Below are positions 36,636 through 45,414 of a stretch of 64,000 nt of DNA, in pieces (the stretch's first letter is position 1; each line of letters opens with the position of its first letter). The notes under the pieces were generated by a model. That model was not told the DNA's origin and made no database searches. It saw only the letters and a list, made by a program, of their open reading frames with translations. The stretch is from Bacteroides sp. GM023. Its GTDB lineage: Bacteria; Bacteroidota; Bacteroidia; Bacteroidales; Bacteroidaceae. Where the stretch lies: positions 186,001 through 250,000 of the forward strand of contig NZ_JAAXGE010000006.1 in the NCBI RefSeq assembly GCF_014750685.1. Reading direction: 5' to 3'. The position numbers were made by a program, and so were the translations under genes.

Positions 36636-37979
36636 CTATTTTACTGCAGGTGCTGTTTCGAAGAAGTGGAGTTCGTAAAGTTCTGCAGACTTCCACCTAT
36701 CTTTTATCTCAAATTTCACATACCGCGTAGTTACCGGTTCATAGAATTTGATAAAATCTACATTTTCATCGTTGCTTGAAACCTGCCCCAAATAGCTCCA
36801 AGTTTCGCCGTCAGAAGAGACGGACAGTTGTATACTTTGGGGGCTACACCAATACTGATACCAAAGCCCTACTCCTGCAAGTGTTTTTTTCTCTTTCATA
36901 TCAACGGTGAGTGAAAAATCTCCCTCCCCATATATACCATCATAATCTTCTCCATCCAAAAGGACTTCTGCTCCGTCAGAATCATCAACTTCGCCTGCCG
37001 TTTCTATAGTCCAGCCGTCTTTATTCCATTCCGTCCAACCTTTAGGGAAGACCATAAAATCCTCATAGTCCCAATCGTGAGGTATAATCTCAACTCCTTT
37101 CACAGTTTTTACCACTTTCAAGGAGAATGAGTTTCTAGTTTCGTCAGTTGAGACAACAGGATCTTCGCATTCGAAATCTGCAGTAACCGTAAATGTCGCA
37201 TCTACATCTCTGTCTGTGCCGAGCAAGAAATCCTTGCCGATTTCCCAAGTAATATCTTGCGATATTTTTTGTCCGGCAGGAATAACGATTTCCGAAGGAG
37301 TGATAATGACATTATCCAATGCTTCCTCGTTCACACCTGTCACTACCGTATTAAATGTAACCTTCACGTCCTTCCGCGCCGGACGTTCCAACCGTACATT
37401 GAAAATGTATTTATTCTCTTCTGTTTCCAAGAAGTTTCCTGCGAATACAGTATGCACGAATTCAGTCTTGCTGTCAGCTTTTCCCTCCAGAAAACCGGCA
37501 GCTACATACGCCTCTTTCTTTACCAGAGCTTTTGCCTCCAAAGTAGTGGACGGCATTCTGTATCCTTCTACGGTAGCTTTCACGCCTAAATTACACACAG
37601 CTTCTTCATAATTAGCTTGAAAAGCTTCCATGTCTTTTATATCCAAAATCACACTAGCATCCGTATAACCTGCCGAAATTATCAATTTTGTATCGCTTAG
37701 CTCCACATTCTCTCCAATCGGTTCAAAAGTGACTATTGTTTCCTCTGGGGAAGCGTTAAAACGAAAAGTGAATGTTGCAGGCTTATCAAATTCTAATATA
37801 CCATCATTATTATAAAAAGCATTCACCGTTATTTCCGAACCTTCCTCACCTTCCGCCGCAAGCGTAAAACTATTGTCAGGATAGGTAAGCAAATTCAAAT
37901 CTTCCTCTTCCCGACATCCGGGAAGGGTTGTCAGCGAACTGATTGCCAACAATAATAAAAGTCTATAAAATATTCTCAT
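36636..37979 (-). CDS. Surface lipoprotein with C-terminal discoidin (F5/8 type C, CBM32-like) domain
   Basis: A 447-residue lipoprotein (LPGC, Cys22). Residues about 30-290 form two or three beta-sandwich repeats of the DUF1735/Calx-beta-like type (FNASPEETIVTFEP, then DVKVTFNTVVTGV). The C-terminal 130 residues look like an F5/8 type C domain: GWTIETAGEVDDSDGA, a KTLAGVGLWYQYW strand and YVKFEIKDRWKSAELYELHFF at the end. Such domains bind galactose-, GlcNAc- or mannose-type sugars. It is the last gene of the leftward cassette, where the right cassette has a BACON protein, so it probably supplies a different sugar-binding specificity. Confidence 0.8.
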   Translation of the reverse strand: MRIFYRLLLLLAISSLTTLPGCREEEDLNLLTYPDNSFTLAAEGEEGSEITVNAFYNNDGILEFDKPATFTFRFNASPEETIVTFEPIGENVELSDTKLIISAGYTDASVILDIKDMEAFQANYEEAVCNLGVKATVEGYRMPSTTLEAKALVKKEAYVAAGFLEGKADSKTEFVHTVFAGNFLETEENKYIFNVRLERPARKDVKVTFNTVVTGVNEEALDNVIITPSEIVIPAGQKISQDITWEIGKDFLLGTDRDVDATFTVTADFECEDPVVSTDETRNSFSLKVVKTVKGVEIIPHDWDYEDFMVFPKGWTEWNKDGWTIETAGEVDDSDGAEVLLDGEDYDGIYGEGDFSLTVDMKEKKTLAGVGLWYQYWCSPQSIQLSVSSDGETWSYLGQVSSNDENVDFIKFYEPVTTRYVKFEIKDRWKSAELYELHFFETAPAVK

Positions 37980-38000
37980 TTCCAGGATTGTTTTTTAATT

Positions 38001-39431
38001 TTATTGTAATGCATCGGGATATTGGTAAGGTGTGGCATCATTCTCTTTGTAGAATACCGCAGGTGCTTTCAGTTTAGCGCCATACAATTCTTCTACCCCT
38101 CCATACAAACGATTGAATACACTTTCGAAGTTATCCACCTTCGGTGAAAATGCCATAAACCAGCCGGCATTGCTATCATTTATCTGCGCAGGATTCAAAT
38201 TACCACCAGTTCCTCTTTCAAATTCTATAGATTGACCTGTACAATTAATGGATTCTACTCCTTTCACTGTTACTGCAGCAGCATTTAGACCATAATCAGC
38301 AAGTAGAATATCCACCCATTCACCCATAGGCGTCCCGTCAACTTTGGGAAGGTTGTAAGTCATGCTTCCAAGTACATATACCGCTACAAGTTTATCAGGC
38401 ATCGCCTTTTTAGTTTCGTAGCAAAGACGGGCAGCGGCTTCCGCGCTACGATTTGCCAGTGCCGGATTGTTCACATCCGGTGCCTCTGTATATTCATCGT
38501 CAAAACATACTCCGTCCAAATTGTATACATAACAATATTGAGCCAGCTCGCGCGCAAAGTCTTTGGCACCTTGTTCGGAAAGTTGTGCCACCCCTGTCAT
38601 ATCCCTGCCACCGACTATAGACAATATGATTTTCATTCCACGCTTGCGCAGCGGCTGCAGGAAGGTTTCGTTGTTGTCCAGCAAGAACTGTATGTAGTCA
38701 TTACATTTTAGGTATGGACGTTGCGCTACCGGATCCCAACCAGTGTTGGCAGCAAATGGAGATACTACGTCCCACAACATTTTTCCGTTCTCCAATTCAA
38801 AGGCCAAAGCGTTCAGAGGATTTGTACCGTCAAAGAAAACAAACGCTCTTACAGCGCCTTCTCCTTTGAACGCAAGATTATCCAATTTTCTCATGTCTTT
38901 TATCAGATAAATGCAATGGGCAGCTTCCTCATCCTTTACGGTAATGTCACTGCTTGTATTAGTGATGGCAACAGGCAGGATGTAGGTTTTGTTCTCCACT
39001 ACGGTTTCGTCCGCCCGGATAGTAACGTCCGTATAGGCTGATTTTGACGGATGGTCTACCGTAAGCTTACCGTCGTTGACAAAGGAAACAAGACGTTCAG
39101 GGTACAATTCGAAATCCGTTCCATGTTCTTCATTATAAACGGTCAGATAGTCCGCATCAAAAGCCACTTGGGCGGAAGTATTAGAACCCGGTACCCGGCT
39201 GAATCCCATTTTGACAGAGGTAGTATAGGTATCTTTGTATAACTCCACTACATTGGAGACAAGGTTGGAGTTCCCGTCACGCAGGTATCCGTTGTTTTCA
39301 TATATACCGCTATATGCCGACTCGTCAATTTCTGCATTCATATTCAAATCGTCCACACAGGAAGTCAGCAAAGTCAGGCTGCCCGTAAATGCGGCAACCA
39401 CTAAGCCCGTTATCAGATATTTTTGTTTCAT
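38001..39431 (-). CDS. GH18 endo-beta-N-acetylglucosaminidase, lipoprotein (left cassette)
   Basis: A 476-residue surface lipoprotein (LTSC, Cys25) with an N-terminal DUF1735/BT_3987-like beta-sandwich (about 45-175) and a GH18 barrel (about 190-470). The active-site strand reads LDGVCFDDEY, with Asp311 and catalytic Glu313 of the DxxDxDxE motif kept, but the second Asp of EndoH-type enzymes replaced by Cys309. Endoglycosidases of this group cleave between the two core GlcNAc residues of N-glycans. It is a paralogue of 49498-50931 in the right cassette with diverged loops, so it may prefer a different N-glycan class. Confidence 0.88.
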   Translation of the reverse strand: MKQKYLITGLVVAAFTGSLTLLTSCVDDLNMNAEIDESAYSGIYENNGYLRDGNSNLVSNVVELYKDTYTTSVKMGFSRVPGSNTSAQVAFDADYLTVYNEEHGTDFELYPERLVSFVNDGKLTVDHPSKSAYTDVTIRADETVVENKTYILPVAITNTSSDITVKDEEAAHCIYLIKDMRKLDNLAFKGEGAVRAFVFFDGTNPLNALAFELENGKMLWDVVSPFAANTGWDPVAQRPYLKCNDYIQFLLDNNETFLQPLRKRGMKIILSIVGGRDMTGVAQLSEQGAKDFARELAQYCYVYNLDGVCFDDEYTEAPDVNNPALANRSAEAAARLCYETKKAMPDKLVAVYVLGSMTYNLPKVDGTPMGEWVDILLADYGLNAAAVTVKGVESINCTGQSIEFERGTGGNLNPAQINDSNAGWFMAFSPKVDNFESVFNRLYGGVEELYGAKLKAPAVFYKENDATPYQYPDALQ

Positions 39432-39456
39432 AATCGTATTCTTTTAATAAAAAGGA

Positions 39457-40644
39457 TTAATTCTCTTCTGGGAGTTCTACAGAAACCCATACTAAATCTT
39501 TCGCTGCAGTAATGTCTTGTCCACTTGCGGAATAATCTTTAACCACTTTTCCTTCTCCTTCATTAAATTTCCAATAAGCGATAAGTCCCTCACTTGCAGG
39601 GTCTATTTTGTAAGGATTTTGAGCTATTTGTTTTTCAGTTCTTTCTATATTCCAGACACGTACTTCCGAAATGTCTCCTGGCAGCCAACGATCGTTGTCG
39701 AAAGATCTGCCGATATAACACGGTCCATTCGGATAAGAATTTCCTCGAACTAAATTAACTGCACCGCCTGTGTCACTGTCTTCGTAAACTTTCACCCCAT
39801 TTTTATAGTAAATTCGTTTTTTAGTTTCCGAGTTATACACCACGGCGATGTGTACCCATTCGTTTACCGGTAATCCAATACCCGATACATAATTAGCAGG
39901 TGGAAATGGTGAGCCACCCGGTGCAACTACCTGAAGCTGATTGCGAGGACGGTCGGCATCACCGATACGTAACAGGAAATTGCCTTCAACACCGAAAATT
40001 ATGCTTATCGCATTCGTTCGTTCGGCTTCCCAGTCGTTACTCCGCACCAACGCCTCTACCGTAATCACTTTCACATTCCTCATAGCATTGTCATCCTTCC
40101 ATTTCACCGGAAGATAGTTTTCCCGAATATTTGCCACCACATTGATAAGGGCAGCACCTTTAATAATAAAATAGGTGGTACGAGCACTCTCGAGAACTCC
40201 GATACCTGCATCCGTAATGGAAACCGGCAATACATAACGACGATTTTCATCCAATCGGTTTAAGTTCTTAAAGTTCACCACAATGTCATCTCCTGAAATA
40301 GCACCCGCCTTAATTGTTACGTGCTTCTCCGAAATTTCATAATATTCTTCGGGTAATGCCGTGGCATCGTCAGCATAGCTCAAATTATAGGCTGCAGTCA
40401 GTGAGGGAACAGCTCTGAAACTGATCTGAATATCTTTCTCTACAGGAGCGGCAAGTCTGTAAGCAATCGTACGGCTTTCATTTATTATATCTTCTTTAAT
40501 CAATAAGTTGTCAGTCACAGGAGCCGAATTTATATAGACCTTATTGTCATAATGATGTTCATCATTAATGTCCGCATTCTTACAGCTACTTACTACAAAT
40601 GCAGTAAGCGCCACGGCAGCTAAGTGATAAATATACAATTTCAT
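39457..40644 (-). CDS. DUF1735 plus LamG-like (concanavalin-type) lipoprotein (left cassette)
   Basis: A 395-residue lipoprotein (VSSC, Cys21) with a DUF1735-like N-terminal half (about 30-165) and a laminin-G/concanavalin-like jelly roll (about 190-380; VEALVRSNDW, WVHIAVVYNSETKKRIYYKNG, SEVRVWNIERTEKQI and LIAYWKFNEGEGKVVKDYSASG). No catalytic motif. It is a clear paralogue of 48288-49460, sharing the same end region. It most likely binds N-glycan at the cell surface. It lies 9 bp after the GH18-like gene and 25 bp before the GH18 gene on this strand. Confidence 0.85.
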   Translation of the reverse strand: MKLYIYHLAAVALTAFVVSSCKNADINDEHHYDNKVYINSAPVTDNLLIKEDIINESRTIAYRLAAPVEKDIQISFRAVPSLTAAYNLSYADDATALPEEYYEISEKHVTIKAGAISGDDIVVNFKNLNRLDENRRYVLPVSITDAGIGVLESARTTYFIIKGAALINVVANIRENYLPVKWKDDNAMRNVKVITVEALVRSNDWEAERTNAISIIFGVEGNFLLRIGDADRPRNQLQVVAPGGSPFPPANYVSGIGLPVNEWVHIAVVYNSETKKRIYYKNGVKVYEDSDTGGAVNLVRGNSYPNGPCYIGRSFDNDRWLPGDISEVRVWNIERTEKQIAQNPYKIDPASEGLIAYWKFNEGEGKVVKDYSASGQDITAAKDLVWVSVELPEEN

Positions 40645-40653
40645 ATTCTACTT

Positions 40654-41711
40654 TTATTTATTAGGATTCATTATCTGGATTACTTCACGCACAGATGCAT
40701 AAGTATTATTGAAATAATCCTCTTGGATATTGTCGACAAAAATACCGCTGCGGGTAAACTCCGTAGATGCCTGAACAATCCATCGGGCTGTACCTTGTGC
40801 CGCCAAACTCCTCTCTCCCTTTGTATTCCAATAGCCGATCAACATACCCGCATCTGACTTTAGAGGAAGCTGCGTGGCAGCAATAAAACGATCAGTGGGA
40901 ACAGGATTAGTATTTGTTCCCGCCGCTTCCTTACCGGCTTGGATAGCCGTCATGGCATTCATCGTAAGCGCAACCTGATTAGTGGAAGAAGTGGTTTTCA
41001 GAATTAAATAGTTGTATTTGTCCAGCATATCCATGCTTTCGGGATCCAGATATTGCACGTTTCCATAAAATACCATCATTTTGTCGATATGTCCGGCCTG
41101 CCAACTCATCACCTTGCTGAAAAAGTTTTGTTGGCGCTCCTTATATTGTTGCAATGGAATTTCCTTCATCCCCACCATCGAACGTCCTGTATAGCTTACA
41201 AGGATACCGTCGTATCCGTAACCGTCACACAAAGCCAATAAGGCATTCGTACGTTCATTCAGATATTTCCGGGCTTCTTCTTCCGTTAGTTCTGGATTCT
41301 TTTCCGCTTTCTTATTCCATTCATTTTCTAAGTCATCGTAATTAATACAAGCAAGCGTACGAATAGCTTTCTCACGAATTTTCACCATTTCCGCTTGTGT
41401 TTCCCCCGAAAGATTTTCGGGATTATTCAGACAGATGAAATCCACGCTGTCTGGCACAACGGTAAGGCGTTCGGACTGATGTCTCGGATTACCAGGATTA
41501 TTAAAAGATACAAAGACCACTTTATGCCCTTCTGCTTTGTATAACTTCAAATCCTTCAGATAGTCAGCATACAGTTGCGGGTTCTGCTCTTCAAACGTGG
41601 GGTAATGGATATCAATACTTTCCGGGTCTGTCCAGTCCTCACATGAGGTAGATATCATCCCCCCGCCATCAATATTGCTGTAAACAAACAGTTTTTTACT
41701 ATTCTTCTCAT
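40654..41711 (-). pseudogene. Degenerate GH18-like glycan-binding lipoprotein, out of frame at a G6 tract in the signal peptide
   Basis: The main frame (ATG at 41658, 334 residues, starting MISTSCEDW) has no signal peptide. Another ATG at 41711 begins a classical export signal (MRRIVKNCLFTAILMAGG) but hits TGA after a run of six G (plus-strand C at 41659-41664). One extra G would join them as ...LMAGGMISTSCEDWTDPE, placing Cys exactly where the right-cassette paralogue (47154-48278) has its lipoprotein Cys (LAAC-SEWTEPE). The body is a GH18-type barrel whose active-site strand is YGYDGILVSYTGR, without the acidic residues, so it should bind and not cleave. It is the first gene of the leftward operon. 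Phase variation, true mutation or sequence error are all possible. Confidence 0.75.
41659..41664 (-). repeat. Homopolymeric G6 tract in the signal peptide region
   Basis: Six C on the plus strand (G6 on the coding strand). A length of seven (or four) restores the reading frame of the lipoprotein gene. Confidence 0.8.
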
Positions 41712-42008
41712 ATATATTATCGTTTAAAGATTTTAGTCATTTTTTTGCTTAAGTTATCCAAGTACTTGGTAAAATGTAATCAATCCTATTCTTCAAGTTA
41801 CAAGGAGGGACTATATAAAAGACACAGAAGCTATTGTTTGATTCAATGCATTTCACTACCAAGAACTAAAGATTTTTGAGCTTTTACGAAAAAAATTATA
41901 AATTCAGCTAAGTGTTTATTAATTTAGCGTTGTTTTATTAGCAAAGGGAAGGAAAGTCGACACCTTCCTTTGGAGTTCAATAAAATGTATAACCATTAAA
42001 TAAAATGT
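41712..42008. other. Divergent regulatory region between the left cassette and susC
   Basis: About 300 AT-rich bases between divergent transcription units. There is a perfect 12-bp palindrome CCAAGTACTTGG at 41758-41769; a near copy (CCAAGTACTTTG) occurs at 47086-47097 in the gap after susD. No TAnnTTTG box stands out, which would fit promoters read by the locus ECF sigma factor, but that is inference. Confidence 0.45.
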
Positions 42009-45000
42009 ATGGAAAGCAAACATTCGCTTCAAAAGTCGAAGCTATTTCGAGCTTTACTGATTCTCTTGTTGATAGCAGTTCCTGTACAATGGGCTGCGGC
42101 ACAGTTGACCTTATCGACTCCCCGTACAACTTTGGGTAGTGTTATTAAACAAATTCAATCACAATCAAAGTATCAGTTTTTTTACAATGACAAGCTGTCA
42201 ACAATTACCGTTGGGCCGTTAAAAGTAAAAGATGTCTCTTTAGAGGAAGTTTTAAACACACTTCTGAAAAATAAAGATATCTCTTATAAAATAGAAGAGA
42301 ATATTGTTTATTTATCAGAAAAAGGAGTTCCTGCTCCAAACCAACAACCAACTGGAAAAGAACGTACTATTACAGGCCAAGTTTTGGATGCTAAAGGAGA
42401 ACCTCTGATTGGTGTCAGCATCCTGATAAAGGGTACAACTGATGGGGCTATAACTGACTTGGATGGTAACTATAAAGTGGTTACGAAGAACGCTAACCCT
42501 ATTCTTGTATATTCTTATATAGGCTATAAGACACAAGAAATTCCATTAAAAGGTCAAACGGCTATAAATATTACAATGCTGGATGACACACAAGTAATAG
42601 ATGAAGTTGTTGTCACTGCATTGGGCATCAAACGTTCGGAAAAGGCATTAAGTTATAATGTACAACAAGTGAACACCAATGAGATTACATCAAACAAAGA
42701 TGCGAACTTTGTCAATTCTTTAAGTGGAAAAGTAGCAGGTGTCAATATCAATGCTTCTTCCTCAGGGGTTGGTGGTGTATCAAAAGTAGTGATGCGTGGT
42801 ACAAAATCAATTATGCAATCTTCCAATGCACTATACGTAATCGATGGTGTACCCATTTTTTCCGGACGTTCAACGAAGAGTGGAGGTACGGAATTTGACT
42901 CACGAGGTTCCAGTGAACCGATTGCCGATATCAATCCTGAAGATATTGAATCAATGTCTGTATTGACGGGTGCTGCCGCAGCAGCTCTGTATGGTTCGGA
43001 AGCCGCTAACGGTGCAATTGTAATCACGACTAAAAAAGGTAAAGAAGGACGGGTAAGTATTACAGTCAATTCAAATACTGAATTTACAACCCCGTTTGTT
43101 ATGCCACGTTTTCAAACTCGTTATGGAACAGGTATGGAAGGTGTGCAAAATATATCCGGTGCCCGTAGTTGGGGACGTAAACTCACAGAAGCTAACTATT
43201 ATGGTTATAGTCCTCAGGATGATTATTTCCAAACTGGCGTTATTGCTACAGAGAGTGTCTCATTTTCTACCGGAACCGAGAAAAACCAGACATACGCTTC
43301 AGCAGCTGCTGTAAATTCAAAGGGTATCGTTCCTAACAACAAATACAATCGTTATAACTTTACCGTCCGAAATACGACCTCTTTTTTGGACGATAAAATG
43401 ACATTGGATTTTGGAGCAAGTTATATTCTACAAAATGATAGAAATATGACAAACCAAGGTACATACAACAACCCGTTAGTGGGGGCTTATTTATTTCCGC
43501 GTGGCAATGACTGGGAAGATATTAGTATGTATGAGCGTTATGACCCGGCTCGCAAAATTTATACTCAATATTGGCCGGTTGGTGATGAAGCCATGACTAT
43601 GCAGAATCCATATTGGGTGAATTATCGCAATCTGCGTGAGAACAAGAAAGACCGTTATATGCTGAATGCTAATTTAAGTTATCAGATATTAGACTGGTTA
43701 AGTGTTTCCGGTCGTGTTCGCCTGGATAACTCTAATAATGATTATACAGAGAAGTTCTATGCTTCCACCAATACTCAGTTGACGGAAAAATCGTCTCGCG
43801 GCTTATATGGAATTACCCGAACTAATGATAAGCAATTGTACGCAGACTTCCTTGTGAATATCAATAAAATGTTTGGTGAAACCATTTCATTGCAGGCAAA
43901 CGTTGGTGGTTCTTTCTCCGATATACGTTCTGATGCAATGAAAGTACGTGGTCCGATTGCTGACGGTACCGATCCTTTCAAAAGTGAGACTGTCGGATTA
44001 ACCAATTTCTTTGCTATTCAGAATTTGAGTCCGAGTAAGACAGAACGTTTGCAAGAAGGATGGAGAGAACAAACTCAATCTATATTCGCTTCTGCCGAAT
44101 TAGGATATAAAAGTACCTATTATATAACACTGACCGGACGTAATGACTGGCCTTCACAATTGGCTGGACCAAACTCAAAAAGCAAGTCTTTTTTCTACCC
44201 GTCAGTCGGTGCTTCCGTAGTTCTTTCCGAATTGATGCCGAATTTGAATAAAGACTATTTGTCTTATATGAAACTACGTGGTTCCTGGGCATCTGTAGGT
44301 AGTGCTTTCGAAAGATATTTGGCTAATCCTCGTTATGAATGGACTGCGAATTCCGCTCAGTGGAGTATCATGACCCAATATCCTTTATACAATCTGAAGC
44401 CGGAACGGACTCAGTCTCTTGAAGTCGGATTAACTATGCGTTTCTTAAAGAACTTTGATTTAGACATTACATATTATAATGCCAAAACTATGAATCAAAC
44501 ATTTAATCCGCAGTTGCCGGTCAGTGGTTGGTCGGCCATGTATATTCAAACAGGAGCAGTACGAAATCAAGGTCTTGAACTTTCCTTGGGATATAAAAAT
44601 ACATGGAACAAATTTACTTGGGATACCGGAATTACATTCTCTATGAATAAGAATAAAATCCTGACCTTGGCCAGCAATGCAATCAATCCTGTCACAGGAG
44701 AGAATTTCTCTATTGGTACACTTGACATGGGAGGGTTAGGCGAAGCCCACTTCTTGTTAAAAGAAGGTGGCAGCATGGGCGACTTGTATTCTTTTATTGA
44801 TTTGAAACGAGATAGTAATAATAAAATATACATTGACCAAGACGGGAAGATGACTACTGAGACAATCAAGGATCCTAAAAAATATATAAAACTGGGAAGT
44901 GTATTACCAAAAGGTAATTTAGCTTGGCGTAATAACTTCAGTTGGAATAACTTTAATGCCGGCTTCCTTGTTTCCGCACGTTTAGGCGGTGTTGTATTCT

Positions 45001-45401
45001 CTCGTACACAAGCCATGCTTGATTATTATGGAGTTTCTGAGGCAACTGCTGAAGCAAGAGACCACGGATATGTGCCGGTCAACGGTAATGATCACGTTAA
45101 TCCGGAGACATGGTATGGAATTATTGGTGGCGGTACTTCTGTGCCACAATATTACACCTATTCTGCAACCAACGTCCGTCTGCAAGAAGTATCTTTGGGA
45201 TATACTTTCCCTCGGAAAATGTTACATAATATCTGCGATATCAAAATATCCATGATCGGACGTAATCTTTGGATGATTTACAACAAAGCACCGTTTGATC
45301 CGGAAAGCATTGCTTCTACGGACAACTTCTATCAAGGAATAGACTACTTTATGATGCCATCTTTACGCAATATAGGTTTCAGTCTGAGTTTCAAATTCTA
45401 A
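42009..45401 (+). CDS. susC: SusC-like TonB-dependent transporter with STN signalling domain
   Basis: An 1130-residue outer-membrane transporter. In order: signal peptide (1-31, WAAA-Q), STN domain (about 40-104; STPRTTLGSVIKQIQSQSKY), a carboxypeptidase-regulatory-like domain (119-192; ITGQVLDAKGEPLIGVSI), a TonB-box-like DEVVVTALGI (198-207), the plug (about 215-345, with GVGGVSKVVMRGTKS and LTGAAAAALYGSEAANGAIVITTKKG) and the beta-barrel ending in FSLSFKF. The STN domain is the feature that couples transport to FecR/sigma signalling. It imports glycans released by the GH18 enzymes. susD follows 13 bp later. Confidence 0.96.
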   Translation: MESKHSLQKSKLFRALLILLLIAVPVQWAAAQLTLSTPRTTLGSVIKQIQSQSKYQFFYNDKLSTITVGPLKVKDVSLEEVLNTLLKNKDISYKIEENIVYLSEKGVPAPNQQPTGKERTITGQVLDAKGEPLIGVSILIKGTTDGAITDLDGNYKVVTKNANPILVYSYIGYKTQEIPLKGQTAINITMLDDTQVIDEVVVTALGIKRSEKALSYNVQQVNTNEITSNKDANFVNSLSGKVAGVNINASSSGVGGVSKVVMRGTKSIMQSSNALYVIDGVPIFSGRSTKSGGTEFDSRGSSEPIADINPEDIESMSVLTGAAAAALYGSEAANGAIVITTKKGKEGRVSITVNSNTEFTTPFVMPRFQTRYGTGMEGVQNISGARSWGRKLTEANYYGYSPQDDYFQTGVIATESVSFSTGTEKNQTYASAAAVNSKGIVPNNKYNRYNFTVRNTTSFLDDKMTLDFGASYILQNDRNMTNQGTYNNPLVGAYLFPRGNDWEDISMYERYDPARKIYTQYWPVGDEAMTMQNPYWVNYRNLRENKKDRYMLNANLSYQILDWLSVSGRVRLDNSNNDYTEKFYASTNTQLTEKSSRGLYGITRTNDKQLYADFLVNINKMFGETISLQANVGGSFSDIRSDAMKVRGPIADGTDPFKSETVGLTNFFAIQNLSPSKTERLQEGWREQTQSIFASAELGYKSTYYITLTGRNDWPSQLAGPNSKSKSFFYPSVGASVVLSELMPNLNKDYLSYMKLRGSWASVGSAFERYLANPRYEWTANSAQWSIMTQYPLYNLKPERTQSLEVGLTMRFLKNFDLDITYYNAKTMNQTFNPQLPVSGWSAMYIQTGAVRNQGLELSLGYKNTWNKFTWDTGITFSMNKNKILTLASNAINPVTGENFSIGTLDMGGLGEAHFLLKEGGSMGDLYSFIDLKRDSNNKIYIDQDGKMTTETIKDPKKYIKLGSVLPKGNLAWRNNFSWNNFNAGFLVSARLGGVVFSRTQAMLDYYGVSEATAEARDHGYVPVNGNDHVNPETWYGIIGGGTSVPQYYTYSATNVRLQEVSLGYTFPRKMLHNICDIKISMIGRNLWMIYNKAPFDPESIASTDNFYQGIDYFMMPSLRNIGFSLSFKF

Positions 45402-45414
45402 ACAACGCATTAAT

